64,000 nt of DNA from Rhynchosporium graminicola (Eukaryota > Ascomycota > Leotiomycetes > Helotiales > Ploettnerulaceae), in NCBI GenBank assembly GCA_900074885.1, contig FJUW01000013.1, forward strand, positions 1,035,580-1,099,579, written 5' to 3'. The position numbers and the translations under genes are program-made. The notes below the pieces were generated by a model that was given only the letters and a program-made list of their open reading frames with translations, was not told the DNA's origin and searched no databases. Below are positions 44,944-56,779 of this stretch, one piece after another. Positions within the stretch are counted from its first letter, which is position 1, and each line of letters opens with the position of its first letter.

Positions 44944-45857
44944 AGCTGAAGCGAATGGCTGTTGGTGAGTGAGTGAGTCGTCTGTCGTCGGAGGAATTGT
45001 ACAGTAGTTGTAATTTAGGGTGTGATGTGAGGTGCCACTTGAGTGTATGATCAGTAAAGAGAGTTGAACGAATGCGCTCCCAGTATGGCGTTATGCGGCG
45101 TTGTTGTTGGAGGTGAAGTTGGAGATCTGTGATGTTAATCTTGAAGTGGCCTGTCGATGATCGATAAGCCAGCTGGCGTTATCAGCTCTCGGCTCTCGGC
45201 TCTCCACATACTCCGTATTCCACCCGTCGGCCGCCAAGAATTTGACAAGACATGGGATGGAATGGATAGCAATACCATTTCCGATCGGGCCGGGAAGCGC
45301 GTAATTAGCTGGCATAGGCATATACATTTTTACCAACGGACAACCTGATTACTTTCCTTGTCGCAGGATATTCAGAGTTCGATCGAAAAGCCTCCTGTTT
45401 TCAGTTCAAGATCAACATGATTCTTACTTTGTGTTCTTGTAGTTGTAAAAGACCTCGTCGCTGCACCATTGCCTTGAGATGACTCCAATGCGGAGACATT
45501 TATAGCACACCTGTTTGCATAATCTGGTGTTTTGATGAAATGAGAAATAAATAATGAATGGATATCATCTGAATGTATAACTGCTCTCGAATTTGAATAG
45601 GTAATCAAACTCTGTCTCATCTGTCAAGTTGGATATCGGGCCATCGCTAATTTCCCGTATATAGCCAGTAGACAACAACGCGCGAGGAATAAGTAGACTT
45701 TGACATCATAGATTATTTGAACAGCCAAGTAAGCATGTAACCATTATTCACATACCCTCCCATCACTCTAAGCATCCCTCATGCCGCATATCTCATCAAC
45801 AAGGGGAAAGATAATCGACCAACCAGCAGCCGATGTCCTCTACCATGTTCATCAACC
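44944..45857. other. Derlin promoter and intergenic region
   Basis: This is upstream of Derlin and downstream of the 561-residue gene. Short frames on both strands lack domains. Confidence 0.5.
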
Positions 45858-47543
45858 TCAGCAATTATACCTCACACCCCTCTTCCCCAACTCCTTCCTG
45901 CCCACAGCCTCCTCCGGCCACACCCAACCTCGAATCCTCTTCGACTCCCTCTTCTCCGCAAGCTGCGGCTCAGGAATCCACTCATCCTTCGGCAAACACT
46001 TCCGTCTCGTCCCCTCCGCCGGCGCCCCAATCTCACTCTTCCATCCCACCTGACCAGGCAGCGTGTCATCTCTCGCCAACATATGCAGATACCACAGCGC
46101 AAGCAGCGCAGTCATCTTCATCTTCTTCGGAACCACATTCTCTTCTCCAGCATCGACAAAGCTACCTTCCACTTCCTCGAAAGTCGAAGTGTAAGGATTG
46201 TCATGTGCAGCGAGCTGGATGGTTTGGATCTCCAGGTATCCGAAATGTGGGACCGAGTCGCCGCCGTTGCGAACGACGACGAGTTCGATTTCAGTCATGA
46301 TGAACCCGTATCTGCATCCGTGCTCGCGCATATGACGGTGAAGATGGGCGAGACCGCGGAGGTATTCTACTTTCCTGTGGTTACCTTCTACTCGCATGCC
46401 GGTGTTCCAGCGGTCGAATGACTTGACTAAGCCAACGACACGGCCGAGCCCACGGCCGTAGATTAATTGCGAGGTGTCGTCTGTGTAGTTTGAGATGAAG
46501 GACGGGTCAGTGGCGGATTTGGCTGAGGGACGCATGACAAGGTGGCGCTGGCCGAGAGAGAGGGTGAGGGCGGCGTTGAGCTTTCTGCCGTAGAATGAAC
46601 TGTAGATATTCTGAAGGTCGATCTCGGTCTCTGGCTGAAGAGATGTCTTGGGAGGCGTAGGGAATGTGGAAGAGGGAAGATTGATATTGAGGAGTGCTTT
46701 GAGTCCTGGGATTGCACTGATGGTCTTCGTGTTGAAGCTTGTCCAGGGACGGATTTGTCGGATATCCCACCAGAAGTGTTTGGTGTTTGTGTCGCGGATG
46801 TGCATGTTGATCTGACGCACGAGAGCTGGAGCTGGGTTGGGTGATGCGAGGTATGCCATCAGCGAGCTATTGTTGCCGTCATCGATCGGGCTCATTGTCA
46901 TCTCATTCAGACCAATGGAGTTATGGAGTGGAGAAGGACTTCGTTGAGGGACGTAAAAGTTCTGTTGGTTGAACGTCTCCGTCTGGCTGTTGGTAGCGGA
47001 TTGGATGTATGTTGGCATCTGGCGGTATGTTGGGAAGCCATATTTCCCAATGGTTTGAGTGTCCAGGAGGTCTGCGCTGGAAGCTCTGCGCTCATTTACC
47101 TCGGTGGCGAATGTGATTGGTGAACACAATACTGACATGGAGCGATTCTGGGATGGAAAGTTGTCTTGAACAGCGAACGAGATTGACTCTGGGTTGGTAT
47201 AGCTTCTGGTGTGGGTTGGTCTAAAGCTTGTGGTTGTTTGGAGTGATTGTGCTTTGGTCATTGGCATCTTCTTGACTCTCTTGGGTGGCGAGTGGATTTC
47301 CTGATCTTGAGGACGAATCTTTGGTAACAAGAGCGGGCCATGTTGTCTAATTGGTGACCTTGCTGGTGTGGTCAATTGAGTGTTGACAGACTCCGGCGAT
47401 GATCCCTGAGAGTACATTGAGGCATGAGAGCTTGATCGACTATGACCAAAGTCGAATGAAGCACTATTGAGAGCTTCCTCGAATGAGAAATCTGGTGGTG
47501 TGGCAGGGCCAGCACCGAAGGAGAAGTTGTAGTCGAATGACAT
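45858..47543 (-). CDS. 561-residue protein of unknown function
   Basis: A single exon. I start at the ATG at 47,543 (MSFDYNFSFGAG) rather than 47,588, because the extra 15 residues look like translated leader. The first 240 or so residues are serine/proline/glutamine-rich and probably disordered. The C-terminal half is ordered: KHFWWDIRQIRPWTSF, IYGRGLGRVVGLVKSF, then YLRGLAHLHRHMREHGCRYG, FIMTEIELVVVR and PHFGYLEIQTI. The arrangement of a strand with I/L-T-E/D, a VVVR strand and a later GYLEI strand is one I associate with PD-(D/E)XK-like folds in fungal proteins of unknown function, but no complete catalytic set can be claimed. A basic KRVKK cluster near residue 88 could be a nuclear signal. 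Confidence 0.75.
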   Translation of the reverse strand: MSFDYNFSFGAGPATPPDFSFEEALNSASFDFGHSRSSSHASMYSQGSSPESVNTQLTTPARSPIRQHGPLLLPKIRPQDQEIHSPPKRVKKMPMTKAQSLQTTTSFRPTHTRSYTNPESISFAVQDNFPSQNRSMSVLCSPITFATEVNERRASSADLLDTQTIGKYGFPTYRQMPTYIQSATNSQTETFNQQNFYVPQRSPSPLHNSIGLNEMTMSPIDDGNNSSLMAYLASPNPAPALVRQINMHIRDTNTKHFWWDIRQIRPWTSFNTKTISAIPGLKALLNINLPSSTFPTPPKTSLQPETEIDLQNIYSSFYGRKLNAALTLSLGQRHLVMRPSAKSATDPSFISNYTDDTSQLIYGRGLGRVVGLVKSFDRWNTGMRVEGNHRKVEYLRGLAHLHRHMREHGCRYGFIMTEIELVVVRNGGDSVPHFGYLEIQTIQLAAHDNPYTSTFEEVEGSFVDAGEENVVPKKMKMTALLALWYLHMLARDDTLPGQVGWKSEIGAPAEGTRRKCLPKDEWIPEPQLAEKRESKRIRGWVWPEEAVGRKELGKRGVRYNC

Positions 47544-49640
47544 TGTTACTGCTTCCAGACTGACAATTGTTAGACCAGAAAAAGGCAAGTGGACTGAGCA
47601 TCACCTACGCAGTGCGATATTATAGGTTGAGGAGGCCGGCTCTAATTGTCAATACAACTGTGTGTAAGGAATTCGGGTGTGTGTGAGCACAGCTCGTCTA
47701 GGCTTTTGAAAGATCTATGATGATGGAAGAAGTAAAGAGATGGAAATGTGAGTGAGGACGACAAAAGCCGGCTCTGTTGAATTGATCAAAAACCAACAAA
47801 TCCCAAGGCGATATCCTGATACTTATCCTCCTCACTCCAAGAACTTACACAGCCCAATCCCCTCGGCCATCGCCAGGGTCGTGAGAGTCTAAATGAACAT
47901 GAAACGCAGAGAAATGATAGAAGGCTACTCCAAGTCTGGTGTATGTCCCCAGCTTGTTTCTTGGTCAGGCCCAAATGGCCATTTGGTAGGCCACTCGGCA
48001 GGCGCTGGACGCTTTCCAACTCTCCATCGGGAGCTCAACGGCAGCACTACATCTGCAGCATCTCTGAGTCATATTTAGAACCCTTGTGAAAGATCAGAAA
48101 TGTGGACATGAGGTGCAGCAGTAGCTCATTGCACAAAAAACCCAGATCGTGCCAATATGCAGCGCGCCAACGCGCTCTTCCTCGTCCACAAAGCAGATCA
48201 TCAACACGATGTGTACAGGAAGGACTACACGACTTAGAACCGTGCCTGTTGCGCGAAAGCTTCACGAGGCGCTCGCGTCACCCTAGAGACAGGGCTGCCA
48301 AATTTGGCTCATCTGGGCTGGGATGTATTTTTGGTGGTCGGCGGCTCCTCAGATTGCGAATGAAACTGACAGCCGCCTCTCCGACCATAATCCTCATTCA
48401 TAACTAGCCTCATGCTCTTCAAGGGATCCGCAACTCAAGCGCCGTCATCTCGCACAGCCGACATTGAAGCGCCGGCTTGATTGCGCTCTCATGCTGGCAT
48501 CCGCATCCGCTCCGCTGCCAAATTGCGGTTGCGGTACTCGAGGAGGATGGATGACTTTGGTTGGCGCCGCGTGTCAAGGTCGTGTTTAGCGATAGAGCAC
48601 TTCTGTGTTGTCATTGGCCCCTTAGTACGCGAGCCTTAGCGAGGAAACCCTGGATGTTCATCCACGCGCTGCAGATGGGAAAGACGACTATCAATGCAGG
48701 AAAGCGGTCCCGAAAGAGTCACCTCGTGTTGGCCAATACTATTGGACCGTTATCCTGGGAGAGTTTCTCGATCGCATGTTTCAAGAGAAGCTGTGACTCA
48801 CATTGATTGTTGTACCACCCCGCAATATCATGCTGTATGCTGTCATCCGAGCTGTTCGGATGGATGAGAGAATGAAAGAAGGAAAGAAAGAATGGGATGG
48901 AGTGGGGTGGTTGGGAAGGAAGCTCGGTTGGTAGTTTGTTGACTTTGAGCTTCGCTGCTGTGAACAAAAGCCTCACCAAAACACCCTCTGAAAATAATCG
49001 GAATCCCGATCGAACTTTCTCCCGTGCATATCGGAGTCTCACGATTATCCATTCGCATCAAGCCGACGACAAAGGGTATCAGCATCTCCACTACTGGCTG
49101 GAGACATGGTTGAAGCATGCACGCAGGCGATTCCAACTCCCATCTGTCGAAATCTGGAACTGTGCTCACGTGATAGGGTCTGAGAACGGAACCATGGCCG
49201 GCATATTATGCACAACAACGGTGTGGCAGCATGTCTTGCATGGAAAATTCTCCATTAGTACTATCCTTCCTTCTCAAACAGCTCGCTGACGTTGAAATGG
49301 CTTCGAGATGGGTCGACCCTGTTCCAAATATGAAACACGTGACCACGTCTCTCATCTGGATGCTTCGCACTTGCGTACTCCAGTCTCAGATGCTCTTGAG
49401 GTCTAGCCAAAAGCTTGGTGGGATGCGTATGTGCCTACTATTTTTGTATTACGTGGTAGCTCCGGACGAGTTTCCGGTATCTCAGGTTCATGTTCAGAGC
49501 CGCGCTCATTTCTCTTGCCGCCGTGTACAACCGCAGGACTCCACCATGCAATACGCTTTGCTTTCTCATGACTCGGAAATGCAATCACCCTGGCTTGAGT
49601 CGTTCTTAACCGACTAATCTGACAACGTAATGAAGCTCCA
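47544..49640. other. Intergenic region without recognisable genes
   Basis: Base composition is normal and not RIP-like. Several frames of 80-130 codons occur on both strands (for example 48,897-49,289 and 49,231-49,617) but overlap one another and have no domain or conserved splice structure. Confidence 0.5.
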
Positions 49641-49641
49641 T

Positions 49642-50068
49642 TCATTCTTCTTCGTCCTTCAGCGGCAAAGCACGATCTCGTCTAGTCTTCAACCGAAATT
49701 CGTCATATGATTATGGATGGACCCAAGCTCTAGGCCACAATAATAACCGTGCTGAACTCCACAAGTTCTCTGTCCTTATGGTACTATCGTATCTCCAGCG
49801 CCCGGAAGAGCGATACTATCTGCGGATAGCTGAATGCTTATTCGATTGCGCAATTCAAGACAGGTACAGTGTGACTGGTCCTTTATCTCTCAAAAGAATT
49901 CTTGATGGAGGGGACACATATCTCATTCCCCGGACTTCATCTACGGCTGGGAAACCTTTTCCGAATTCCAAGATCCTACACCTGACGGAAGGTGGCTTGA
50001 AACATACCATGGGACCAGGACCGGAGAAACACAGCAGTTGCATTAAGGCTTGGAGGCTTGGAATTTAA
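49642..50068 (+). CDS. Unsupported hypothetical frame, possibly an exon
   Basis: A plus-strand frame is open from about 49,642 to 50,068 with its only ATG at 49,778. It includes LHKFSVLMVLSYLQRPEERYYLRIAECLFD, which has helical composition and reads like protein. There is no start in context and no clear acceptor. It may be the last exon of a decayed gene. I do not recognise it. Confidence 0.2.
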
Positions 50069-53000
50069 GAGACTACTATACAGTAAAAGTCGGAGTTTTA
50101 ACGATTGAGAGTTATCACAAGAAGCGGAGAGCCTAGGAAGTAGACCTGTACAATAAACCAAATGATGGGACTCATGGTAATGCGTATCACATCCGATTTT
50201 TGATCTATGCTATATGTTTGTATACAATATCGAAGCATCACGGGACACTTCCACACTGATGCCCGATATAGCGTCTACAGTAACGCCTTCTCCCACGTGG
50301 ACCACCCAATCGGCGACTAGACTGCTCTTCTGGTTTACACCAACACTACATTTCGACCTTTCGCCACTCATCAAACCCCTTTCTACACCAGTAAGATCTT
50401 TCTTCGGGACATAAAACATCCCTGTTTTGAGGGCTACCGACAACCGCAACAGAGTCGTGGACTGGAGATACGCTGTCACCGCCTGAGGCAGCTGCCTGTG
50501 CCAGTTCTAGCCACGCGAGTCGAACATATACTGTCAATGAGGACGGGTGAGACTGATTGGACTTTATAACGATGCACCCGGAGCGCTAGCCAGGACGATC
50601 ATCACACTCGCTGCGAACTCGAAGCCGGAAAAGCTGACTGGAAGTTGCTTGATAAGGTCGGATGCTGAAAGAAGCTGTGCGATTCTCCGCTAGAATCTGC
50701 TTATAGGAGGGGCCTCTGATCGAGGGTCAATGAGCTGGCAGTATCGTTGCCATCGAAAAAGGACGTCAGTTTTTGAGGCTTGAGCCTATGTGCGGCTTGA
50801 GCTGAATTTGCCTAATGTGTTGCTGCGACTTGTAGCATTGCGGCAATCGGCTTCATCGGATCAGAAACGGTAGGCACTTCGAGGGCAAACAATGGATATG
50901 CCTCAGCGAAAGAGGACATGTCCATGAACATCAGACGCGGAGACGATATAGTTGATCGAACCTCACTCGCCGTCATATCGTTAAAGCGGAAGGAATGCCT
51001 CTCAGCTACTTCATCACCTTTCGCATGTTCGCCGACTGGGTTTCAGCCATCGCAGAATGCAGGGAGTCAGTGCATCGACAGTCACATGGCTGTAAGGCAT
51101 CTCATCACTTTCACCTCACTCACGAAAGACTCTGGAAGTGACGGACAGGATCTTTCCAGGAAACTCGCTATGTGAGCGTGGTGCGCTGGAAAGACACCAA
51201 TCATGGCTAGCTGGACAGAACGACAACGAAGCATTTCCAAGATGGAAATGTCCTTGTATGATAAGAAATTTGTCCGCTCCAAGTATGTTGAAATCCTTGA
51301 TCTGTTGATGACGTGTCTCAGCTCAGTACACAATTGCTCAAAATGAAACTAGCGAGCCGGGACACAATTGCATCTAATCCTCAGTAAAGATATTCCATTT
51401 TGCACACATATTTATGCTGTCTATCAAGGCTCTACTTCGAATGTTAATTACTGCCTCAGAAAATACGGCGTGGGTGTTCAACCAACCCTATCTGTGCTGA
51501 TGGTACAGACAACGTAGCATCCGCTTTACCGGTGGCTTTGAGCTTCTTTTAACATCTTCGAGATGGTGATTACACAATCCACCAATTCCATGAATCTTCT
51601 CCGAGCGATGCTTCTTGACTTCAAGCAGCCGCTGGGCTGTTGATCACAGGAGCATTTGTCGTAAGTTTAGTTTTTTTTTCTTTCGCTCCGTCAGCTATGC
51701 AATCAGATCGGCGTTTCTTTGAATAACCGTTCAGCGTATCATCGATGAGATCGCATTGAAAACTTATGCTTGCTTTACTTTCTCGATTTTAGGAACTCAT
51801 AGATCAATGTCCAAAATCCATATACAGCTTTGATGACTCGCTCACAGCTTTGCCTTCTGCGACCAAGGCTGTGCCAACAGAGGAAAATACAATCTTTTCT
51901 ACAGAGGTTCCAACAACCATAGTCACAGGAATCAGAGGCCCTCAAATTTCATCAATCCGAACGTCTCAATAAGCGAATGCTCACAGCAACTTGCCTCGTA
52001 CCTTCTTCCTTCAAGCCCCGAGACCATCCTCGAACCTCTCTTGAGCATCAGACATTTTCGTCTTCATGTCCCGGAACCGCTCTTGTGACATAGTAAAAGC
52101 AATCGTCGTTTGATCCTACGCACTCTTTGCTTCGTTTGCGAGAGAGGAAGACGTTCCTACGGCTACGTCAGCGCTTTGACGGGAAGTATGGACCAACAAT
52201 TGAATGTCACGATGCAGCACAGTGTGAGATGCGGATTGCTAGAAGGCAGTCTCACAAACTCCTGCAGCTACAAGAACAGACTGCAACATTGATTTGGTGC
52301 TTGAAAGAGCAATATCTGCAACGAGCTGCTGCTGTACAGCTGAAGCATCCCCAGCAATTTGTCTGGCAATGAACAATGTGGTTTATGAATACAGATCCAA
52401 AGCACGGGGCATTTTTGGCCGTCATGTTCACAACAAACATAGCCAGCTCGAGGGAGACTGCTGGCTGCAGTTGCAAAAGGACTCGGCGAGCAGAGCTTAG
52501 ACCTTGGAAGCCGAGAAGCTTTGGTAAATTATCATCAACACGCTTACTTGATGGCCATCTGTGCTGGGGAAGGAACTCGTCGCTCACATCTAATCCCAGA
52601 CGCTTGATACTACAAGCGTTCAAAATCGTCTGGGCCGGGCCCCATGGACTTAAAGAGAATAACAGGCAACTGCAGGGGTCGCTGAGAAAGATCTTGGTCT
52701 TGCCACGCCCTCATTCCCAGCCTGCCACCCTGGCCTGGGATCGATAGCACTTCCATCTCACACTTACCCACCCACACATGATATTGCCGCGAAGATATCT
52801 GGTGCATGGATTCTGATGTAGAGCATCGATGCGCTGCCTGGGAAATGGATAGTTACTTTGATCCCAGCGGTATCAGCACTACCCGGACGTGGAATCCTAG
52901 CGAATATCTTGATAATATGGCGTATCGTAGGCACTGTGACAATACCGCGTGCAGTAACGATATTCGCGTATACGCGTAGCTCGTTGAAAATCTGGAACAG

Positions 53001-55585
53001 CAAGTGTGCCACATTCAATGCGGTTGCGAAAACCATGGCTGGATTCTTGATGGCATATTGTAGCTGGAACATGTTTAAAATCTGATGGCCGCGAACGTAG
53101 CTTCTCGCTTAAGTGCCGGTAATATCAACATTCGGTAGAAGATTGAGAGTTAGGTAAGGCATTGATGTTGCACTCCAGGTCACTATACAAGCCGCTTTCG
53201 AAAGCGGTCGCCATGGCATACATGTATGTGATTCTATAGATTGTAAGGGAGAAACAACGAACGTGTCCAAGTATCTTGCCATCGGCCTAGTTACAGAGCG
53301 AGTCTCAAGCCCCTGGAGCACATACTAGGATGGACGAAAATACTGCATAATCAGCTGGTGATTTGAACGTGTATCTGTCTGACCTAAGAAAGGAGTATCC
53401 GCGTAGCTTACACCCATTCTTTTCTCTGTGATGCAGAACGTTTGCGTGTGATAGAGTTGAGGCTCTTAGGTTATACTACTCATCAGTACACTTGTTGACT
53501 TCGTCGCTCGGCTTCGCCTACTCAACCTTGACGGGCTGCGACTGCGAATGGAGCGGGAGCATACGCCTTTCTTGGTAGCTCAAACCTAGTACTACTTGGA
53601 ACGATCTAAAGATACATCCAGAATCGTGAGCCTTTTTATCTGTAGGTGCTCACGCAAAAGTCCCAGATCTCTACTGCAAAGATGTTCCTACCAAGGAGTC
53701 GCTAGCAAACATAATACTCTCTTCTCCAGACGTGTATTGTTTCATCTGGAAAAGACAGGCCTCGAAAGTGGGCAAGTCCAAATTGGTAGCACTACAGCTG
53801 TTATTAATGCGTCATATCTAACATAGCAATGTGTACCACTGTGCACCACTTGTTCCAACCTTCCGGTAGAAGCCTCGATTCATTGAAAACTACAGAAGCT
53901 GTTTTACGGTGGTGTTGCAAGTATTCTCACCATGTTATCGTTCGCGGGCTATCTTCAAAGAGTGCATCTTTAGCAGCGTACAGCTACCACAGATCAGTCA
54001 CCTTATGAAATCGGCAACATAAGTATACACTCTATCATTTGCAAGCTCGCAGCTGCAGCCTCCAGATGCACTCACTACTGCAGAAATTTAATATCGAGCA
54101 GCCCACTGGCGTTAGATCTTGCTTTTCGGTCTCTTTGTGGCTCATGGCCTCATATCCTTTGCTTTTAACCAAAAACTCAATTCTTCCCAGTGCCATACCT
54201 CAGCCTGCTTATGACGATACGTCAATCTGGCTGTCGTGCCGAGGGCATGGACGCGGTTGACTGACCGAGGGCTCCTAAAACTCCCAATCATACGGCAAAG
54301 CATCAACAGCATAAAGAGTCCACACTTCTCTATCGTCGCCTCAGAGTATGTCTAATCTTCTATCTGAATTCTGCTATCTGTATCTCCTTCGTTCTTGTCA
54401 CGGATCAGGCCATTCTGCAGAAGGTATCCAAAGATGACAATATCGACAAACTTCCACGCTGTCAATATCAAAGACGAGATCTTCCTTCTTAGGAGTCCAG
54501 CATACTACAGTACTAAAGCCTCGTCTGCTTGCTTATATTGAAGCTAGTAACGATTCACATTGCTAAAACTTCGTTTATACATTTCCTCGGCGTTTGAAGC
54601 TCGATAACCATCAAGCTACATTTGCACTGCGCCATCCCAAAACAACAACATTGAGCGCCATCGAAACTAGAGGCTGGCGTACATGGAGCGAGTCTTTCAG
54701 TGGCACGTTCAACATCGCATTTTCTGCTCGAATCAACATGATTTTAGAACTAAGGGTTTCCTTTCACGACACGACGTGAGATATCTGACCAGCGAGCACG
54801 ATACCTCTGTACTGCGGCACTGCACTATTTTCGCTAACTGTTCGGGATCTATTAAAGCAATACCTACCCATTCACCAGACCAGATACACAAGATTGGAAA
54901 GAATACGGATTACCCGACCTAGATGTCTTGGACGTGAATCAGTGACAATGATTGCTGTAGTTCCATACTGGATTGCTTGATTTGCCTCCTCAGCTGCGAA
55001 TTATATCCTCTCTAGACTTCCGTGGGAAACATGAACAGGCGAGCTGAGGTTGATATATCAATGTTTCAATCAGATTGCATGTGAAAATCAGCCTCGCATT
55101 GCCGTTCGGCCGGAGCCCCTCTCGTGTAATCCTGAGCCAGCGGCCGAGGGTTCTCCATCACTTGACAAAGATCTTTTTAGGACCTAGGTATACTAGCCGA
55201 GCAAGTCTAGACTCCTATCCTTCCTTCCTTCCTTCCTTCCTTCTTTCCTTCCTTCCTCGAACCAGCGAGGGACCGATGTTATCAGAATAAGCAGCAGTGC
55301 CAAGGCGATCGATCTTGTGTGGGGGTGGGTGGCCAAAGAAACGCACTAATGACAGTCGGGCTTGGACGAGGGATAGGTTTCCGGGAAGTGTATTTAGTAT
55401 AATCAAAAACTCAAATGATTATAAATTTTTCCGAGACCGGATCCTTGAGCTCCATTCGGTCATTTGCTTGATGGCAAGCATGAGCGCCTGTTCCGTTGTT
55501 GTGATGCAAACCCTTTCGAAGTTGGTGAGACTTGTAGCGTCCGTGTACCCCACCTACGAGCACCGTAGGAGTATGCCTACTTAGT
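50069..55585. other. 5.5-kb region without recognisable genes
   Basis: Composition is normal and no domain is recognisable in any frame. The best protein-like frames are 52,127-52,372 (+; glutamine-rich helix, LLQLQEQTATLIWCL) and 52,764-53,072 (-; hydrophobic). A (TTCC)n microsatellite is at 55,216-55,257. Simple explanations are decayed genes, lineage-specific multi-exon genes, or non-coding DNA next to a transposon block. Confidence 0.5.
55216..55257. repeat. (TTCC)n microsatellite
   Basis: About ten tetranucleotide units with one interruption (TTCTTTCC). Confidence 0.9.
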
Positions 55586-55699
55586 AGCCAGGATAATTAA
55601 ACCCCTACCATATACTTACTGTACTAAGGTCTTGCCACTCACGTACCGGATACTGCTTTTAAGCCAGAAATATGAATATCTAAGAACTGATATATAAAT

Positions 55700-56529
55700 T
55701 GCTATCTAAAGCTAGTATTTAGTATATCCTCCTCTTACGTTAATTATAGCCTAGTACCTTTTATATATTGTTATAATAAGTTACTTAATATCTTTATCTG
55801 TAATTATATTCTAGGCTTCGAGTATAGCCTCTCGGAGCCGTAGGTAGGATCGATAAATATTAGAGTATTTCTCCTGAATATAGTCTTTTATCTAGTCCTA
55901 GACTATCTCGATTGGGTTTAAATCAGGAGAGTTCGCAGGCTAGATAATCGGTCTAATACCTCTTCTTATAAGCTCTTTAATAGTAGCTTTCGCTACGTAA
56001 CTAGTTACGTTATCTTATATTAAGATGAGTCTCTAGCGAGAGGTATACCTTTCGATTAAAGGAACTATATACCGGATATACGAATCTGAGGTAATTATAC
56101 TCTAATCCTTCTCCTAAAAGAGGCCCGGACTTTTACCCTAGCCCGAAATTCCTCCTTAAAATATCTAGCTTATCTTCTTTCGTATCTTCGACTCTAAATA
56201 GTCTTCGAGTAGCACTTCTTCAGGTCTCTAAGTAACTTTAACCTTCTTATACTTTCCTGGATTTACTTACGTCTTATTAGTCCAGAAGATCTATTTCTAT
56301 TACTCTTAGGTCTAGTTAATATACTCGATAGTAAAATCAAGTCTAGCTCTTATATAAGCTTTAGTAAGAAGTAGTTTCTTAAGAGCAGTTCGACGTGTAA
56401 ATCCTTCGATCTTAAAAGTAGTCTTAATTATATAAACTAAGTAATTCTATCCGAAGATACTAGGAATCTCCTTCTAAGGAGTATATCGATTTTACTTAGA
56501 AGAATATACTTATTCTTCAAGCTACTTTC
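55700..56529 (-). pseudogene. Tc1/mariner transposase, C-terminal part, RIP-inactivated
   Basis: On the minus strand the DDE region is readable. DNVTSYVAKATIKEL lies near 56,030-55,985 and WPANSPDLNPIEIVWD, the hallmark of Tc1/mariner transposases, at about 55,945-55,900. RIP stops interrupt it. The N-terminal part continues at 63,162-63,400 beyond element D. Confidence 0.88.
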
Positions 56530-56772
56530 TGTGACGCTTGCTCTAGAAAGGTCTCACTCACTACTAAATAGGTAAGACCTCATATTATATAGAATATGAA
56601 GTAGTAAGAATCAACTTAGAATCTATAACTAAGGAGTGAAGAAATAGAGAGAGAAGGGAAGTATATATATAAAAAGGGGCCCCTAAACTCTACTCGGGTA
56701 ATCTCGCTTAGCAGTCAGTGTTTCCACTAATAGGGGGAAACCTCTAAACCTCTAATCTGACTAGTTGTTATA
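56530..56772 (-). repeat. 3' LTR of element D
   Basis: 243 bp, starting TGTGACGC and ending GTTGTTATA. It is nearly identical to 62,919-63,161, with transitions only at the altered ends. It is followed by TTACCCCCCC, the complement of the polypurine tract. Confidence 0.93.
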
Positions 56773-56779
56773 TTACCCC

